Shown one piece after another: positions 8,776 to 17,445 of a stretch of 64,000 nt of DNA. The stretch comes from Deefgea chitinilytica (GTDB lineage Bacteria; Pseudomonadota; Gammaproteobacteria; Burkholderiales; Chitinibacteraceae): the NCBI RefSeq assembly GCF_016881405.1, contig NZ_WOFE01000002.1, positions 310,001 to 374,000 on the forward strand. The letters run 5' to 3'. The translations under genes and the position numbers were made by a program. A model generated the notes under the pieces. The model did no database searches, was not told the origin of the DNA, and worked only from the letters and a program-made list of their open reading frames with translations. The first letter of the stretch is position 1, and every line of letters starts with the position of its first letter.

Positions 8776-10584
8776 ACTTGGCAGTCCAAAAAGCTCTACC
8801 TTGTCGTTTTTGGCTCACTTTTGCTTGCAATTGGCATATTGTGGCTACTGGCCACTCAGGTCACTAATTCCTACCGCGCGGAAGCCAAACGTCATCAGTT
8901 GGAAACTGAAAATATTGGGATTGCAGTTGAACACGAGCTCCGTACAAAGCTAAAAGAGGCTCAATTTATTCAAGAAATTGCAGCAGGTACACTGTTGCCA
9001 ATCCTAAGTAACGGCAAGCAAAATGAAATTAATACTGCCAAAATATCTGAAATACTCAATATTTACTTAGCCCGCTCTCCAGCAATTAGCGCAATCGCAA
9101 TTACTAACTCTGGCAATATAATTAGCTCAGCAAGCAGAGAAAACAGCACCATTTCGAATGCTTTTCTACCCATAACCTCGTTGAAAAACTCAAATCAACT
9201 ATTGATAGATGCAGAAACAGGCAGCATTTACATTTACCAGCAAATCAATAACAACCAAGAAAATCCTTTTATCCTTCTTACCAAAATCAGCATTCACCAG
9301 TTAATAGAAAATATAAATATTCTGAGCAATAACCAGAATAGTTCAATCATTTTATTCGATAAGAATCTTAATGTTTTGTATAAAACCTCAAGGCAGATCA
9401 ACTTTAGCGATAACCTAGATATCATTAAATATTTTTTAAGTTCGAAGCAGCAGTCAAGCTCTTTCACTAACAACAGAAAAAATCAATCGAGTCAACTTAA
9501 TCTACGCAAAGTAACTAACATTCCACTTAATATCGCATTATTCAATGAAAATCATGAACGCTTTACCACTTGGAAAAACAATACTGTAGTTTACATTCTG
9601 GTCTGCGTGTTAATGCTTGGATTATTATTACAAATACTCTACTCACTCATTCGTGCCAAACGATTAAATCAAGCCTTATTCTTGAAAGAATCTAAACTTA
9701 GTGCAAGTGAAACTCGTTTCCGTCAAATGATTGAGGCCATGCCAATTGGCCTGATCTTGGCAAGAGCGCAAGATAAGTTAATTATTTATATTAACAAACC
9801 TGCGGCACAAATCTTAGACATGCCACAAGCAAGTGCGCTTTCAAAGCGAGTTTTCGAAATTTATGCAGACAGAGACAGCTTTACAAGCCAAATTAGTGCA
9901 ATCAGCATATCATCAACATCACAAAGTTTAGAATGTATTTTAATAAGAAATACCGGAGAATCATTCTGGGCTAATGTATCAATGTCGTTAGTTGATGTTG
10001 CAGAGACTCAAACTTTACTAATTGGCATAGCCGACATTAGCGCACAAAAGCGATTAGAAGCCGAACTAAAACACCAAGCAACGACCGACCACTTATCTGG
10101 GCTTTATAATCGAGCCCATTTTATTAATTCATCAAATAAAGAAATTCAAAGAATTCAGCGACTGAAGAAAAATGCTAGCTTAATGATGCTGGATATTGAT
10201 CATTTTAAACGAGTTAATGATAACTTCGGGCATGACGCTGGTGACCTTGTTATCCAAATCATCGCTTTAACATGCCAAGAAATTTTACGTGATATTGATC
10301 TATTAGGTCGACTAGGTGGTGAAGAATTTGCCGCACTTCTGCCTGAAACCTCAGTCGAAGAAGCGCTCAAAGTGGCTGAGCGACTACGCGCCACAATTGA
10401 AAATAGGCAAATTAAGTTAAAAAATGGCCAGATCATTAACATCACCAGCAGTATTGGTGTAACAGAAGTCACTCATCAAGATGAGATGATAGACTTTGCA
10501 CTTAAACGCGCAGATCTAGCACTGTACTCATCTAAAAATAATGGCCGCAACCGAGTTACAAACTTTGATTCATCACTAGAATAA
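8773..10584 (+). CDS. Membrane-bound sensor diguanylate cyclase (PAS-GGDEF)
   Basis: A 603-residue inner-membrane protein. TM1 is at about 9-29, a periplasmic sensor region runs to about 268, TM2 is at about 270-293, a PAS domain spans about 310-435, and the GGDEF domain about 440-600. The active site is GGEEF (515-519), so it should make cyclic-di-GMP from two GTP. The product-inhibition site RxxD is present as RDID (506-509), exactly five residues before the active site. The periplasmic part is rich in Asn, Ser and Ile and is not a family I can name. It follows yajQ, and its start codon lies within an inverted repeat. Confidence 0.93.
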   Translation: MTWQSKKLYLVVFGSLLLAIGILWLLATQVTNSYRAEAKRHQLETENIGIAVEHELRTKLKEAQFIQEIAAGTLLPILSNGKQNEINTAKISEILNIYLARSPAISAIAITNSGNIISSASRENSTISNAFLPITSLKNSNQLLIDAETGSIYIYQQINNNQENPFILLTKISIHQLIENINILSNNQNSSIILFDKNLNVLYKTSRQINFSDNLDIIKYFLSSKQQSSSFTNNRKNQSSQLNLRKVTNIPLNIALFNENHERFTTWKNNTVVYILVCVLMLGLLLQILYSLIRAKRLNQALFLKESKLSASETRFRQMIEAMPIGLILARAQDKLIIYINKPAAQILDMPQASALSKRVFEIYADRDSFTSQISAISISSTSQSLECILIRNTGESFWANVSMSLVDVAETQTLLIGIADISAQKRLEAELKHQATTDHLSGLYNRAHFINSSNKEIQRIQRLKKNASLMMLDIDHFKRVNDNFGHDAGDLVIQIIALTCQEILRDIDLLGRLGGEEFAALLPETSVEEALKVAERLRATIENRQIKLKNGQIINITSSIGVTEVTHQDEMIDFALKRADLALYSSKNNGRNRVTNFDSSLE

Positions 10585-10615
10585 ATTCTTGACCTCCATC
10601 AACACCTTCAGTCAA

Positions 10616-10642
10616 GAAGTACGATTAGATATCGTAAACTTC
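10616..10642 (+). other. Hairpin ahead of a small membrane-protein gene
   Basis: GAAGT and ACTTC enclose ACGAT/ATCGT with a 2-nt asymmetry; the structure ends just before the AGGAG of the small gene at 10655. It may be a weak terminator for the diguanylate cyclase or a leader hairpin; there is no T run. Confidence 0.35.
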
Positions 10643-10654
10643 TAGGAGAACAAT

Positions 10655-10825
10655 ATGTTAAATTCACCACTGGGCGTTATTCTTTCTTCTACCGTTGGTA
10701 TTTTGAGTTTGTTTACAATTAGCTTTGTCATCGTTATGGCGATTTATCTTTACTTTTTTGTACAACGGCACGTTAAAGCAGAGTTAGCCGATAAAAATCT
10801 AAACAATGAGCAAGAGACGCATTAA
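10655..10825 (+). CDS. Small single-span membrane protein (DUF3149-like)
   Basis: A 56-residue protein with a strong AGGAG 6 nt before the ATG. It has one long hydrophobic helix (about residues 8-36, VILSSTVGILSLFTISFVI...) and a charged C-terminal tail. The layout resembles DUF3149, a betaproteobacterial family of short membrane proteins without known role, but the family assignment is tentative. It ends 2 bp from the convergent glycosyltransferase stop codon. Confidence 0.6.
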   Translation: MLNSPLGVILSSTVGILSLFTISFVIVMAIYLYFFVQRHVKAELADKNLNNEQETH

Positions 10826-10827
10826 GT

Positions 10828-12456
10828 CTAGCGCCGGTAAAGGCTAAATATTTCTTTCTGATCACCTAAGCGATGGCCACTCCATAAGACTTCAGGAGTG
10901 GCACTTTCCTTACTCGCTGTTTGTCTAATCACAAATAGGCATTCGTTATCAGGTCTTGCATCAAGAGCTAAATCTGTAAAATAAACTAGTGCAGCAGTTG
11001 GATCTTTTGCAATCGTACTCACATCGATACATTGCGCATGTTTCCCGTCCATGAAGGCGGATAGACTTTCTGCTACTGGTCGGTATGACTTGCCGACATC
11101 AATCCAAGTTTGAAATAAGCCAACTAATAAACCGATCACCAGTGTTAACCCACTCGTCCAATTAGTCAGCGCACGACGACCTAGTGGCTGCTTTCTGAAC
11201 AAGACTCTACCCCATACCAATGTCACCAATAGTGCAAATACAAACCCCCAGCCCTTCCAATGCACATCAGCTGGGCTAAAGCGGGCAAAATAATCGACTA
11301 AAGTTAAAGGCATACCAGTCACTAAGCCGATCCATATAAGCCAAATTACTAATGCAGCCAAGCCCAAAGTAACTAAACTAAACCAATTTAATGCAGCAGC
11401 TGCTCCCCGACGCAACTCATCAACCCCGCCGCTAGCAAGCAAAACCAAAGGCACTAATAACGGCAGAACTAAAGCTTCGCTTTGCTGCGTTGCCAACATA
11501 ATAAAAAGAGATTTAAAAAATAATGCGCTGATTAATAGCTGCCAGTGTGGTTGCCATAGCTCCTTACGAAACAAATAAACCGACCATGCAGCTAAAGGTA
11601 AAGCGGGCCAAGCAAACCAAATAAGAAGTGTGGGTAAAAAACCAACAGAAGTGCCTACAGCAAAAGATCTGGCTCCGCCAAAGGGGCCCCATGCATAATA
11701 TCGCCACCAGGTTTGAAATAACTCACTCGAATTCGCCTTGAGCGAGTACCCCCATAATGCAGCAATCGGTATTGCAATTAAAATCGCGGTAATCAGAGTA
11801 ATTAAATAGCTAAATTTTCGCCACTGTGGAAACACAAAAAGAAAAATGGCAAATAAGACCGCGAACAATGCATCAGCCCAGCTCGCTCCCGTTAATAACA
11901 CAATAAATACACATGCGAGGAGTACGCCTGCTCTTAAAGGTTGCTTAAGCGCTAATGCAAGCGCATAAACATACCAAGCAAATCCAGCCAACAGCACCAC
12001 TGCAGGGGAAATATGATGCCCCCATAGTGGTAACCCCAAACAGCCGAGCAAAATCACAACACTAAGGCGCCCATTTCTACGACCAAATAGTTCACGCCCA
12101 GCTAATCCAACACCCCACAAACCTACCGCCATCCAAAAACCAGTGCTCAGTCGTGCCGCATCATGCGCAGCAACCCCAAACCATGACAAAGCATTCACAA
12201 ATAAGGTTGCTACCCAAAAATAAAGCGGAGCTTGACTAAACTGTGGTACACCCGCGATTGAGGCAACAGTCCAATCGGAATGACGCATGAAATAAGAAAT
12301 AATCGCCATGCTCACATTTTCATCTGGCTTCCACGGATCATGGCCAACCAAACCAGGAATTAACCAAAAACAACAAAGCAAAAGTAACAGCCAAGGCTTA
12401 TCCTGCCCTTTTGTCGGAGTAATTGATATATCTTGTGAAGATTGATAAGTCAGCAT
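10828..12456 (-). CDS. ArnT/PMT-like glycosyltransferase, polytopic membrane protein
   Basis: A 542-residue protein with about 11-13 transmembrane helices. The early HDPWKPDE motif in the first periplasmic loop matches the acidic motif of GT-C enzymes such as ArnT and protein mannosyltransferases, which transfer a sugar from a polyprenyl-phosphate donor in the periplasm. The C-terminal soluble part (about 440-542) ends in VLWSGHRLGDQKEIFSLYRR. No lipid-A or glycan cluster lies next to it, so acceptor and donor are unknown. Confidence 0.7.
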   Translation of the reverse strand: MLTYQSSQDISITPTKGQDKPWLLLLLCCFWLIPGLVGHDPWKPDENVSMAIISYFMRHSDWTVASIAGVPQFSQAPLYFWVATLFVNALSWFGVAAHDAARLSTGFWMAVGLWGVGLAGRELFGRRNGRLSVVILLGCLGLPLWGHHISPAVVLLAGFAWYVYALALALKQPLRAGVLLACVFIVLLTGASWADALFAVLFAIFLFVFPQWRKFSYLITLITAILIAIPIAALWGYSLKANSSELFQTWWRYYAWGPFGGARSFAVGTSVGFLPTLLIWFAWPALPLAAWSVYLFRKELWQPHWQLLISALFFKSLFIMLATQQSEALVLPLLVPLVLLASGGVDELRRGAAAALNWFSLVTLGLAALVIWLIWIGLVTGMPLTLVDYFARFSPADVHWKGWGFVFALLVTLVWGRVLFRKQPLGRRALTNWTSGLTLVIGLLVGLFQTWIDVGKSYRPVAESLSAFMDGKHAQCIDVSTIAKDPTAALVYFTDLALDARPDNECLFVIRQTASKESATPEVLWSGHRLGDQKEIFSLYRR

Positions 12457-12501
12457 GTCATATTTAATTGGTTGTTTACAATAATTTTGGCATACACCAA
12501 T

Positions 12502-12532
12502 AAAAAAAGGCAGCGATTAAGCTGCCTTTTTT
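12502..12532 (-). terminator. Terminator after rpmE
   Basis: GGCAGC/GCTGCC stem with 6-nt loop, flanked by A and T runs and extended by CCAAT/ATTGG. It lies 15 bp beyond the rpmE stop on the minus strand and before the glycosyltransferase start. Confidence 0.9.
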
Positions 12533-12547
12533 ATTGGTAAAACTAAA

Positions 12548-12757
12548 TTAACGAGCAAAACGCGCAAATTTAGAATTGAATTTCTCAATACGGCCTGCCG
12601 TATCAACGATTTTTTGCTTGCCAGTATAAAATGGGTGGCACTCTGAGCAAACCTCAACGTGCAGATCTTTGCCTAAAGTAGATGCAGTTTTGAATGCGCT
12701 ACCACAAGAGCATGTCACATTGATTTCTTTGTAATTTGGGTGAATATCTGCTTTCAT
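12548..12757 (-). CDS. rpmE: Ribosomal protein bL31
   Basis: A 69-residue protein of the 50S subunit. The zinc-binding form is present, with Cys at 16, 18, 37 and 40 (CSC...CSEC). The frame is open to 12841, but ATG at 12757 has AAGGA 7 nt upstream and gives the canonical [10 protein letters not shown] start. It is preceded by rho on the same strand. No zinc-free paralogue is in the window, although a COG0523 GTPase that might help under zinc limitation is at 47.5 kb. Confidence 0.96.
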   Translation of the reverse strand: MKADIHPNYKEINVTCSCGSAFKTASTLGKDLHVEVCSECHPFYTGKQKIVDTAGRIEKFNSKFARFAR

Positions 12758-12844
12758 TATTTTTCCTTGGGAGTACGGGCGCCGGGAATTTGCCGACGCT
12801 GCAAAGTGTGGGATTATCGCAAAACAATCGACAAACTGCAAGAT

Positions 12845-14101
12845 TTAACGACGCATCGAATCAAAAAAATCAAGATTAGATTTAGTCGACTTGAGTTTAT
12901 CCATCAAAAATTCCATCGCTTCAAGATCATCCATAGGGTGCAATAACTTACGTAAAACCCAAATTCGCTGCAACTGCTCAGATTTTATCAACAGTTCTTC
13001 ACGACGCGTACCCGACTTATTGATATTAATTGCAGGAAAAATTCGCTTCTCAGCCATACGGCGATCAAGCTGAATTTCGTTATTACCAGTTCCCTTGAAC
13101 TCTTCATAAATAACATCATCCATACGGCTGCCAGTATCAACCAGTGCAGTGGCAATAATAGTTAGGCTACCGCCTTCCTCAATATTACGTGCAGCACCAA
13201 AGAAACGCTTCGGTCTTTGCAAGGCATTAGCATCAACCCCCCCCGTTAATACCTTACCTGACGATGGAACAACAGTATTGTAAGCACGCGCTAATCGTGT
13301 AATGGAATCTAGCAAAATAACGACATCTTTTTTATGCTCAACCAATCGCTTGGCTTTCTCAATCACCATTTCAGCAACTTGCACGTGACGTGTTGCTGGC
13401 TCATCAAATGTAGACGAAACGACCTCACCTTTGACCGAGCGCTGCATCTCTGTTACTTCTTCAGGGCGCTCATCAATCAAAAGTACAATTACAACTACTT
13501 CGGGGTGATTCGTAGTAATCGCATGAGCGATATGCTGTAGCATGACTGTTTTGCCCGTCTTAGGCGGAGCGACGAGCAATGCGCGTTGCCCTTTACCAAT
13601 CGGAGCCATCAAATCAATCACTCTGCCCGTGATATTTTCCTCTGCGCGAATATCACGCTCTAGCTTAAGTCGCTCGGTAGGAAACAGTGGAGTTAAATTC
13701 TCAAATAAAATCTTATTTTTAGAAGCCTCAGGGGCATCACTATTCACACGGTCTACTTTGACCAATGCAAAGTAACGCTCTCCATCTTTAGGAATACGAA
13801 TTTCACCTTCAATCGAGTCACCCGTATGTAGATTGAATCGACGAATCTGACTTGGACTAACGTAAATATCATCTGGCCCGGCAAGATATGAAGTATCAGG
13901 ACTACGAAGAAAGCCAAAACCATCAGGTAAGACCTCAAGAGTCCCCTCGCCAAAGATACTCTCCCCTTTTTTTGCTCGATTTTTAAGCAATGCAAAAATT
14001 AAATCTTGCTTGCGCATTCGGTTGGCACCGTCAATTTCAAAACTAATCGCCATTTCGACTAGTTCAGTGACGTGCAAATGTTTTAGATCAGACAAATGCA
14101 T
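12845..14101 (-). CDS. rho: Transcription termination factor Rho
   Basis: A 418-residue hexameric RNA-dependent ATPase that ends transcription. The N-terminal helical domain is followed by the RNA-binding cold-shock-like domain ([17 protein letters not shown], about 51-67). Walker A is APPKTGKT at 178-185, Walker B is in the [16 protein letters not shown] region, and the Q/R-loop region [19 protein letters not shown] follows. It is full length and unbroken. It lies downstream of trxA, an order conserved in many proteobacteria; autoregulation by premature termination in its leader is known from E. coli and plausible here. Confidence 0.98.
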   Translation of the reverse strand: MHLSDLKHLHVTELVEMAISFEIDGANRMRKQDLIFALLKNRAKKGESIFGEGTLEVLPDGFGFLRSPDTSYLAGPDDIYVSPSQIRRFNLHTGDSIEGEIRIPKDGERYFALVKVDRVNSDAPEASKNKILFENLTPLFPTERLKLERDIRAEENITGRVIDLMAPIGKGQRALLVAPPKTGKTVMLQHIAHAITTNHPEVVVIVLLIDERPEEVTEMQRSVKGEVVSSTFDEPATRHVQVAEMVIEKAKRLVEHKKDVVILLDSITRLARAYNTVVPSSGKVLTGGVDANALQRPKRFFGAARNIEEGGSLTIIATALVDTGSRMDDVIYEEFKGTGNNEIQLDRRMAEKRIFPAININKSGTRREELLIKSEQLQRIWVLRKLLHPMDDLEAMEFLMDKLKSTKSNLDFFDSMRR

Positions 14102-14157
14102 AAATAATTACGCTTAAAATATATGTAAAGGAGAGGGTATTACAGAGTTTTCTAGAA

Positions 14158-14191
14158 GGGGTATGCTATGTGAAGCATAAATCTATGCCCC
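14158..14191. other. Hairpin in the trxA-rho gap
   Basis: Outer GGGG/CCCC with an inner TATGCT/AGCATA pair. It lies between the trxA stop and the rho start on the minus strand and is not followed by a T run, so it may be a leader structure of rho rather than a terminator. Confidence 0.4.
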
Positions 14192-14236
14192 ACATAACCT
14201 TACTTTTTTGAAGCGTATACGGATTTAGCTGCAGTG

Positions 14237-14563
14237 TCAAATATTACTATCGATAAACGCAGTCAATTGGGATTTAGACAAAGCGCCAACTTTGGTTGAT
14301 TTAACTTCACCACCAACAAACAACATTAAAGTTGGAATACCACGAATACCAAATTTTGGCGGGGTAGCTTGGTTTTCATCAATATTCAATTTTGCAATTT
14401 TCAGTTTTCCAGCATATTCAACGGCTACATCATCCAAGATTGGAGCAATCATTTTGCATGGGCCGCACCATTCAGCCCAATAATCAACCAAAACAGGCTG
14501 TTGCGCTTGCAGCACTTCTGCTTCAAATGTTGCATCAGTAACATGTAGGATATTTTCACTCAT
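14237..14563 (-). CDS. trxA: Thioredoxin 1
   Basis: A 108-residue cytoplasmic disulfide reductase. The active site WCGPC is at 32-36, with the buried charge D26-type position in [13 protein letters not shown], the cis-proline motif GIRGIPTL and the conserved end. Full length. It lies upstream of rho, from which a 135-bp gap with a hairpin separates it. Confidence 0.97.
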   Translation of the reverse strand: MSENILHVTDATFEAEVLQAQQPVLVDYWAEWCGPCKMIAPILDDVAVEYAGKLKIAKLNIDENQATPPKFGIRGIPTLMLFVGGEVKSTKVGALSKSQLTAFIDSNI

Positions 14564-14679
14564 TCAGGTTCTCCGGTGATTTCATGTTAAGCATTTAAGC
14601 CTAATAAAATACGCCATGTATGATGGCCATGTATATACTTATGCGGCCAAAAAGATAAATTTCAAGGTGCTAATTAATT

Positions 14680-16035
14680 TTAGAATGCAGCCGCAACCGC
14701 CTCATCCAAGCGCTCAACTGCTGTTACTGTCATTCCTTCTATCTGCTGCCGCGGTCGATTTGCCTTTGGCACGATAGCGTGAGTAAAGCCTAATTTAGCG
14801 GCTTCTTTTAAGCGCTCTTGCCCCCGCTGTACTGGTCGAACCTCACCAGCTAAACCGACTTCTCCAAAAATCACTATTTTTGCTGGTAGTGGCTTATTTT
14901 TTAACGATGAAACTATTGCTATTAACATTGCCAAATCCGCAGCCGGCTCAGCGATACGTACTCCACCCACTGCATTAATAAACACATCCTGATCAAACGC
15001 GACAATGCCTGCATGACGATGTAAAACTGCTAATAAAAGTGCAAGGCGATTTTGTTCTACACCAAGAGCTAATCGCTTTACTTGCGGTGAGTGCGCATCA
15101 TCAACAAGAGCCTGCACCTCAACCAACATAGGCCGAGTTCCCTCCTGTGTCACCATCACACAAGACCCTGCAACAGGCTCTGCATGCTGACTAAGAAACA
15201 TTGCCGAAGGATTAGCAACCTCACGCAATCCTTTATCGGTCATCGCAAAAACGCCCAACTCATTGACGGCACCAAAACGATTTTTAATTGCTCGAATTAA
15301 ACGAAAACTTGAATGTGTATCGCCTTCAAAATATAAGACCGCATCAACAATGTGCTCTAAAACGCGAGGACCTGCGATCGCACCATCTTTGGTAACATGA
15401 CCCACCAATAAAACTGATGTGCCGTGTCGTTTCGCAAAACGAGTCAATTGTGACGAACACTCACGAACCTGCGCAACGCTGCCCGGAGCACTAGTTAATG
15501 CCTCAGTAAACATCGTTTGAATAGAATCAATCACTACGACTTTAGGCACCTCATTTGAAAGCGCCAATAAAATTTTTTCTAAACTAATCTCAGGATAAAG
15601 TCGAACTTTCGCCGTAGACACGCCTAAGCGACGTGCACGCAACGCGATTTGTTGCGCCGACTCCTCTCCGCTCACATAGAGCACCGCCTGAGTATCAGAC
15701 AAGCTAGCCAAGGCTTGCAATAACAAAGTTGACTTACCAATACCAGGATCACCACCAATTAAAACCACGCCTCCAGGAACAAGCCCTCCACCAAGAACTC
15801 GATCTAATTCAAGCAACTGAGTCGGAATGCGAGGCACTTCTTCTGCATTCACTTCAGATAAATTCTTAATTGCTCCGTCAGCGGCGAGAGATTGAAATCT
15901 TCCGCTCACAGCTTTTACTTCAGCAATATTCTCATCCAGCGTATTCCAATCCCCACATTGTGGGCATTGCCCTTGCCATTTGGGCGAAATGCCCCCGCAC
16001 TCACGGCATACATACGTTGTTTTAACTTTACTCAT
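14680..16035 (-). CDS. radA: DNA repair protein RadA
   Basis: A 451-residue RecA-like branch-migration ATPase with an N-terminal zinc finger (Cys 10, 13, 24, 27), Walker A GDPGIGKST at 95-103, the RadA-specific KNRFG motif, and a C-terminal Lon-protease-like domain (about 330-451) lacking protease function. ATG at 16035 is preferred over a TTG nine bases upstream because GGA lies 6 nt before it. A hairpin separates it from flgL, which precedes it on the same strand. Confidence 0.96.
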   Translation of the reverse strand: MSKVKTTYVCRECGGISPKWQGQCPQCGDWNTLDENIAEVKAVSGRFQSLAADGAIKNLSEVNAEEVPRIPTQLLELDRVLGGGLVPGGVVLIGGDPGIGKSTLLLQALASLSDTQAVLYVSGEESAQQIALRARRLGVSTAKVRLYPEISLEKILLALSNEVPKVVVIDSIQTMFTEALTSAPGSVAQVRECSSQLTRFAKRHGTSVLLVGHVTKDGAIAGPRVLEHIVDAVLYFEGDTHSSFRLIRAIKNRFGAVNELGVFAMTDKGLREVANPSAMFLSQHAEPVAGSCVMVTQEGTRPMLVEVQALVDDAHSPQVKRLALGVEQNRLALLLAVLHRHAGIVAFDQDVFINAVGGVRIAEPAADLAMLIAIVSSLKNKPLPAKIVIFGEVGLAGEVRPVQRGQERLKEAAKLGFTHAIVPKANRPRQQIEGMTVTAVERLDEAVAAAF

Positions 16036-16051
16036 AGATTCCAAATCGAAA

Positions 16052-16070
16052 CGGCTCGCAAAGCGAGCCG
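16052..16070 (-). terminator. Hairpin between flgL and radA
   Basis: Perfect 8-bp stem CGGCTCGC / GCGAGCCG with a 3-nt loop, followed on the minus strand by TTTCGATTT. It is a likely, perhaps partial, terminator of the flagellar operon, 16 bp before the radA start. Confidence 0.65.
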
Positions 16071-16094
16071 CGTATCAAAAAATATGCAACATAA

Positions 16095-17417
16095 TTAAAT
16101 ATACTTGAACAAACTCAAATCTTGCACTTGAGAAAATGTTTTCCGCGTAGCTTCTAATAACATTTGGTTTTGAGCAAAATCACTTAAAGCCGACGCGTAA
16201 TCCAAGTCTTGTAATCCTGATAAGGTTTTAGCGTACTGCAATTTCAAGTCTTCAGTTGTATCTTTTACCGAGTCAGTTTCGAGCATCCTTGAGCCCAGTG
16301 ATGCTTGTGAGGTTACTATATTCCCTAGGGAATTGGACAAATCCGACAACGCGGTATTCAATTGATTTTGAAATGCTGCAGCCCCGGTTGCACCAACTTG
16401 ATATGAATTCAGCGCAGTCGACAGTGCACCGATTGTTGCAAACAAATCGACATGAGTACTTGGCTTAACTGAAAACTGATCGCCAGCACTTGGGCTTCCT
16501 TTTACATTCATTTTCACACCAAAATCCCATGCAGGAACCGCAACAGGATCTGTCGCTAATTGTTTGAACTCAATATCACCATTCTCTGCATAAACTCGAG
16601 GTAATGCTGTACCGGGCGCGCGAGGTACAGTTGCGCCATCAATCAAAGAAACATTAGTGGTCGTGTTTACTAAATCGTAAGTTGTAATTGTTTTACTAGC
16701 GTTCGCAGGATCGGGCAGAACTTGAAACTGAATACTGAAATCACGCGGCGCAGGTGCTAATTGCCATTTCTTAGGATCCAGTACCTCACCAGGACTGACG
16801 ATACCACTCCCCGTATTGGCAGAGTTATAAGCCGTAACAAAAGTACCATTCCCATTTTTAATTCTTTGAAAGATGTCACTGCCGGACTCTGAAATCGGTA
16901 GTTGTCTGCCATCAGAAATTTGCACTAACCGTTTACCATCATCCCCGTTATAGCTAACTTGGCCGAAAGCGCTTTCTGTGAATGGTTTCGTATCTCCCCT
17001 AAACCCAGAAAACAAATAATTACCCTGTCCATCGGTTGTGTTGGCCAATCCAAGTAACTCTTGGTATCGGCCTTGTAATTCAGCATCCTGCATTTTTTTT
17101 TCTGATGCAGTGAGTGAGGGGTTCCCCGCAGCAACTGCAAGCTGCTGAATATTTTGAATAGCTGCGGTCACTTGATTTAATGTAGACTCACTCAAGCGCA
17201 TAAATGAATCTGCTGCGGCACTATTTGTTGCGTACTGCTCGTTAATTGATTTAGCTTGTGAGATATCTAGTACTCGAGCAGATGCGATTGGATCGTCCGC
17301 TGGAGTCAAAATTTTTCGCATAGACGATAATTGAGCCTGAAGCTTAGCTTGATCAGCTTGATGCTGTTGTAATGCAGCACTACTTCTATTAAACAATGTG
17401 GTGGTTGCAATGCGCAT
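16095..17417 (-). CDS. flgL: Flagellar hook-associated protein 3 (FlgL)
   Basis: A 440-residue hook-filament junction protein. The N-terminal MRIATTTLFNRSSAALQQ and DDPIASARVLDISQ, and the C-terminal YASALSDFAQNQMLLEATRKTF are the flagellin-like coiled-coil ends of FlgL; the middle is a variable domain. AGGGG precedes the ATG. It follows flgK by 28 bp and is expected to share the sigma-28 promoter ahead of flgK. Confidence 0.94.
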   Translation of the reverse strand: MRIATTTLFNRSSAALQQHQADQAKLQAQLSSMRKILTPADDPIASARVLDISQAKSINEQYATNSAAADSFMRLSESTLNQVTAAIQNIQQLAVAAGNPSLTASEKKMQDAELQGRYQELLGLANTTDGQGNYLFSGFRGDTKPFTESAFGQVSYNGDDGKRLVQISDGRQLPISESGSDIFQRIKNGNGTFVTAYNSANTGSGIVSPGEVLDPKKWQLAPAPRDFSIQFQVLPDPANASKTITTYDLVNTTTNVSLIDGATVPRAPGTALPRVYAENGDIEFKQLATDPVAVPAWDFGVKMNVKGSPSAGDQFSVKPSTHVDLFATIGALSTALNSYQVGATGAAAFQNQLNTALSDLSNSLGNIVTSQASLGSRMLETDSVKDTTEDLKLQYAKTLSGLQDLDYASALSDFAQNQMLLEATRKTFSQVQDLSLFKYI

Positions 17418-17445
17418 TTTAATTTACCCCTAATTTAGTCCAGAC